Shown: in pieces, positions 63,714-64,000 of the stretch
Position numbering within the stretch: the first letter of the stretch is position 1
Layout of the letters: each line of letters opens with the position of its first letter
Origin: an uncultured Prevotella sp.
Lineage (GTDB): Bacteria; Bacteroidota; Bacteroidia; Bacteroidales; Bacteroidaceae
DNA: 64,000 nt
Assembly (NCBI GenBank): GCA_934219025.1
Contig: CAKQDG010000001.1
Span: 1 to 64,000 of the forward strand
Direction: 5' to 3'
Position numbers and translations under genes: made by a program
Notes under the pieces: generated by a model
Database searches by the model: none
Seen by the model: only the letters and a program-made list of their open reading frames with translations
Told to the model about the DNA's origin: nothing

Positions 63714-64000
63714 ATGAGAGCAAACAAGGAGTATGTAACAGAAAAATTCAACGAGTTTAACAGAATCATATTCGGGAACAAACTACCATCAATAACCATA
63801 CGCATTGGTAATGCGAGGACTATGTTAGGCTCTATTTCATACAAGAAGAAAACATCGTGGAAAGCAACTGTCTGCTACGACTTCAAACTGACAGTAAGTT
63901 CTTACAGCGAGCTTACCGAAAAGGAACTTGAAGATGTCATTATCCACGAAATGATACATTATTATATTTTATACTTTAATATCAAAGACACAAGTTCTCA
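63714..64000 (+). CDS. SprT-like zinc metalloprotease (partial at right edge)
   Basis: Ninety-five codons are visible from the ATG at 63714 to the window edge. The motif 'IIHEMIHYY' (His78, Glu79, His82) is the HExxH zinc site of SprT-like proteases. The preceding 'GSISYKKKTSWKATV' matches the N-terminal part of SprT-like domains. The downstream third ligand is outside the window. SprT/Spartan proteins act on DNA-protein crosslinks in eukaryotes; bacterial roles are unclear. Expression may be controlled by the leader terminator. Confidence 0.85.
   Translation, partial: MRANKEYVTEKFNEFNRIIFGNKLPSITIRIGNARTMLGSISYKKKTSWKATVCYDFKLTVSSYSELTEKELEDVIIHEMIHYYILYFNIKDTSS

Overview
The window reads as a chromosomal segment of a Bacteroidales bacterium, most likely a Prevotella-type organism. 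The support is moderate-GC, AT-rich intergenic DNA, the Bacteroidetes promoter pair (TTTG at -33 and TAnnTTTG at -7) in front of many genes, almost no Shine-Dalgarno sites, and lineage-typical families (BamD lipoprotein, Bacteroidetes-type RpoZ, DUF4293, DUF4296, DUF3256, cysteine-less DksA-like protein, Rho with a long disordered insert, long eukaryote-like IleS and ProS). No rRNA, CRISPR array, transposase or integrase was seen. One tRNA gene, tRNA-Arg(ACG), lies at 16203-16276 on the minus strand.

Layout. 1-1234: the end of an accessory cassette, the C-terminus of a DUF3987/VirE-like primase-helicase-type protein followed by a DUF5675 protein. 1.5-5.3 kb: an orphan LytTR response regulator converging, through a striking GTAAAA repeat array, on a dnaB and DEAD-box helicase pair. 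5.5-11.1 kb: proS, a HAD hydrolase, glnS and a TPR protein. 11.5-19.6 kb: a PpiD-like foldase, a WG-repeat lipoprotein, the tRNA, a C69 dipeptidase, nadC and a small outer-membrane barrel. 20.5-26.5 kb: a five-gene catabolic operon (DHDPS-family lyase, SSS transporter, iron alcohol dehydrogenase, PdxA-like dehydrogenase, DUF1537 kinase). The last two enzymes match the known route from four-carbon sugar acids to dihydroxyacetone phosphate; the upstream substrate is unknown. 26.5-33.9 kb: mnmA, maf, a FadL-like porin, a Tyr/Trp/Gly-rich secreted protein, prmA, and bamD-rpoZ-DUF4293. 34-43.9 kb: uvrB, pyrG, yidC, an S9 peptidase and an MFS transporter. 44.8-49.7 kb: a 14-repeat MORN protein, a YhcH-family protein, glgB and a membrane protein. 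49.8-56.8 kb: tsaC, a ClC channel, engB, an ABC-F ATPase and rho. 56.8-64 kb: ileS, dksA-like, lspA, DUF4296 and a small protein on the minus strand, then a DUF3256 protein and a truncated SprT-like metalloprotease.

The most unusual signal is a pair of dispersed ~275-bp repeats (19820-20095 and 44294-44568, opposite orientations). Their outer ~72-75 bp are almost identical, but the centre holds two diverged tracts. Within each copy the two tracts carry the same core word in inverted orientation (TGCCA in one copy, GGGCC in the other). The repeat reads as a fragment of a primase-like protein of the kind whose C-terminus opens the window. Other points of interest are a candidate small RNA with its own promoter and terminator at 11185-11275, a terminator inside the leader of the SprT-like gene, a G9 tract with a hairpin in the LytTR leader, and the sugar-acid operon. 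Several starts were moved because the upstream TTG is itself part of the -7 promoter element.
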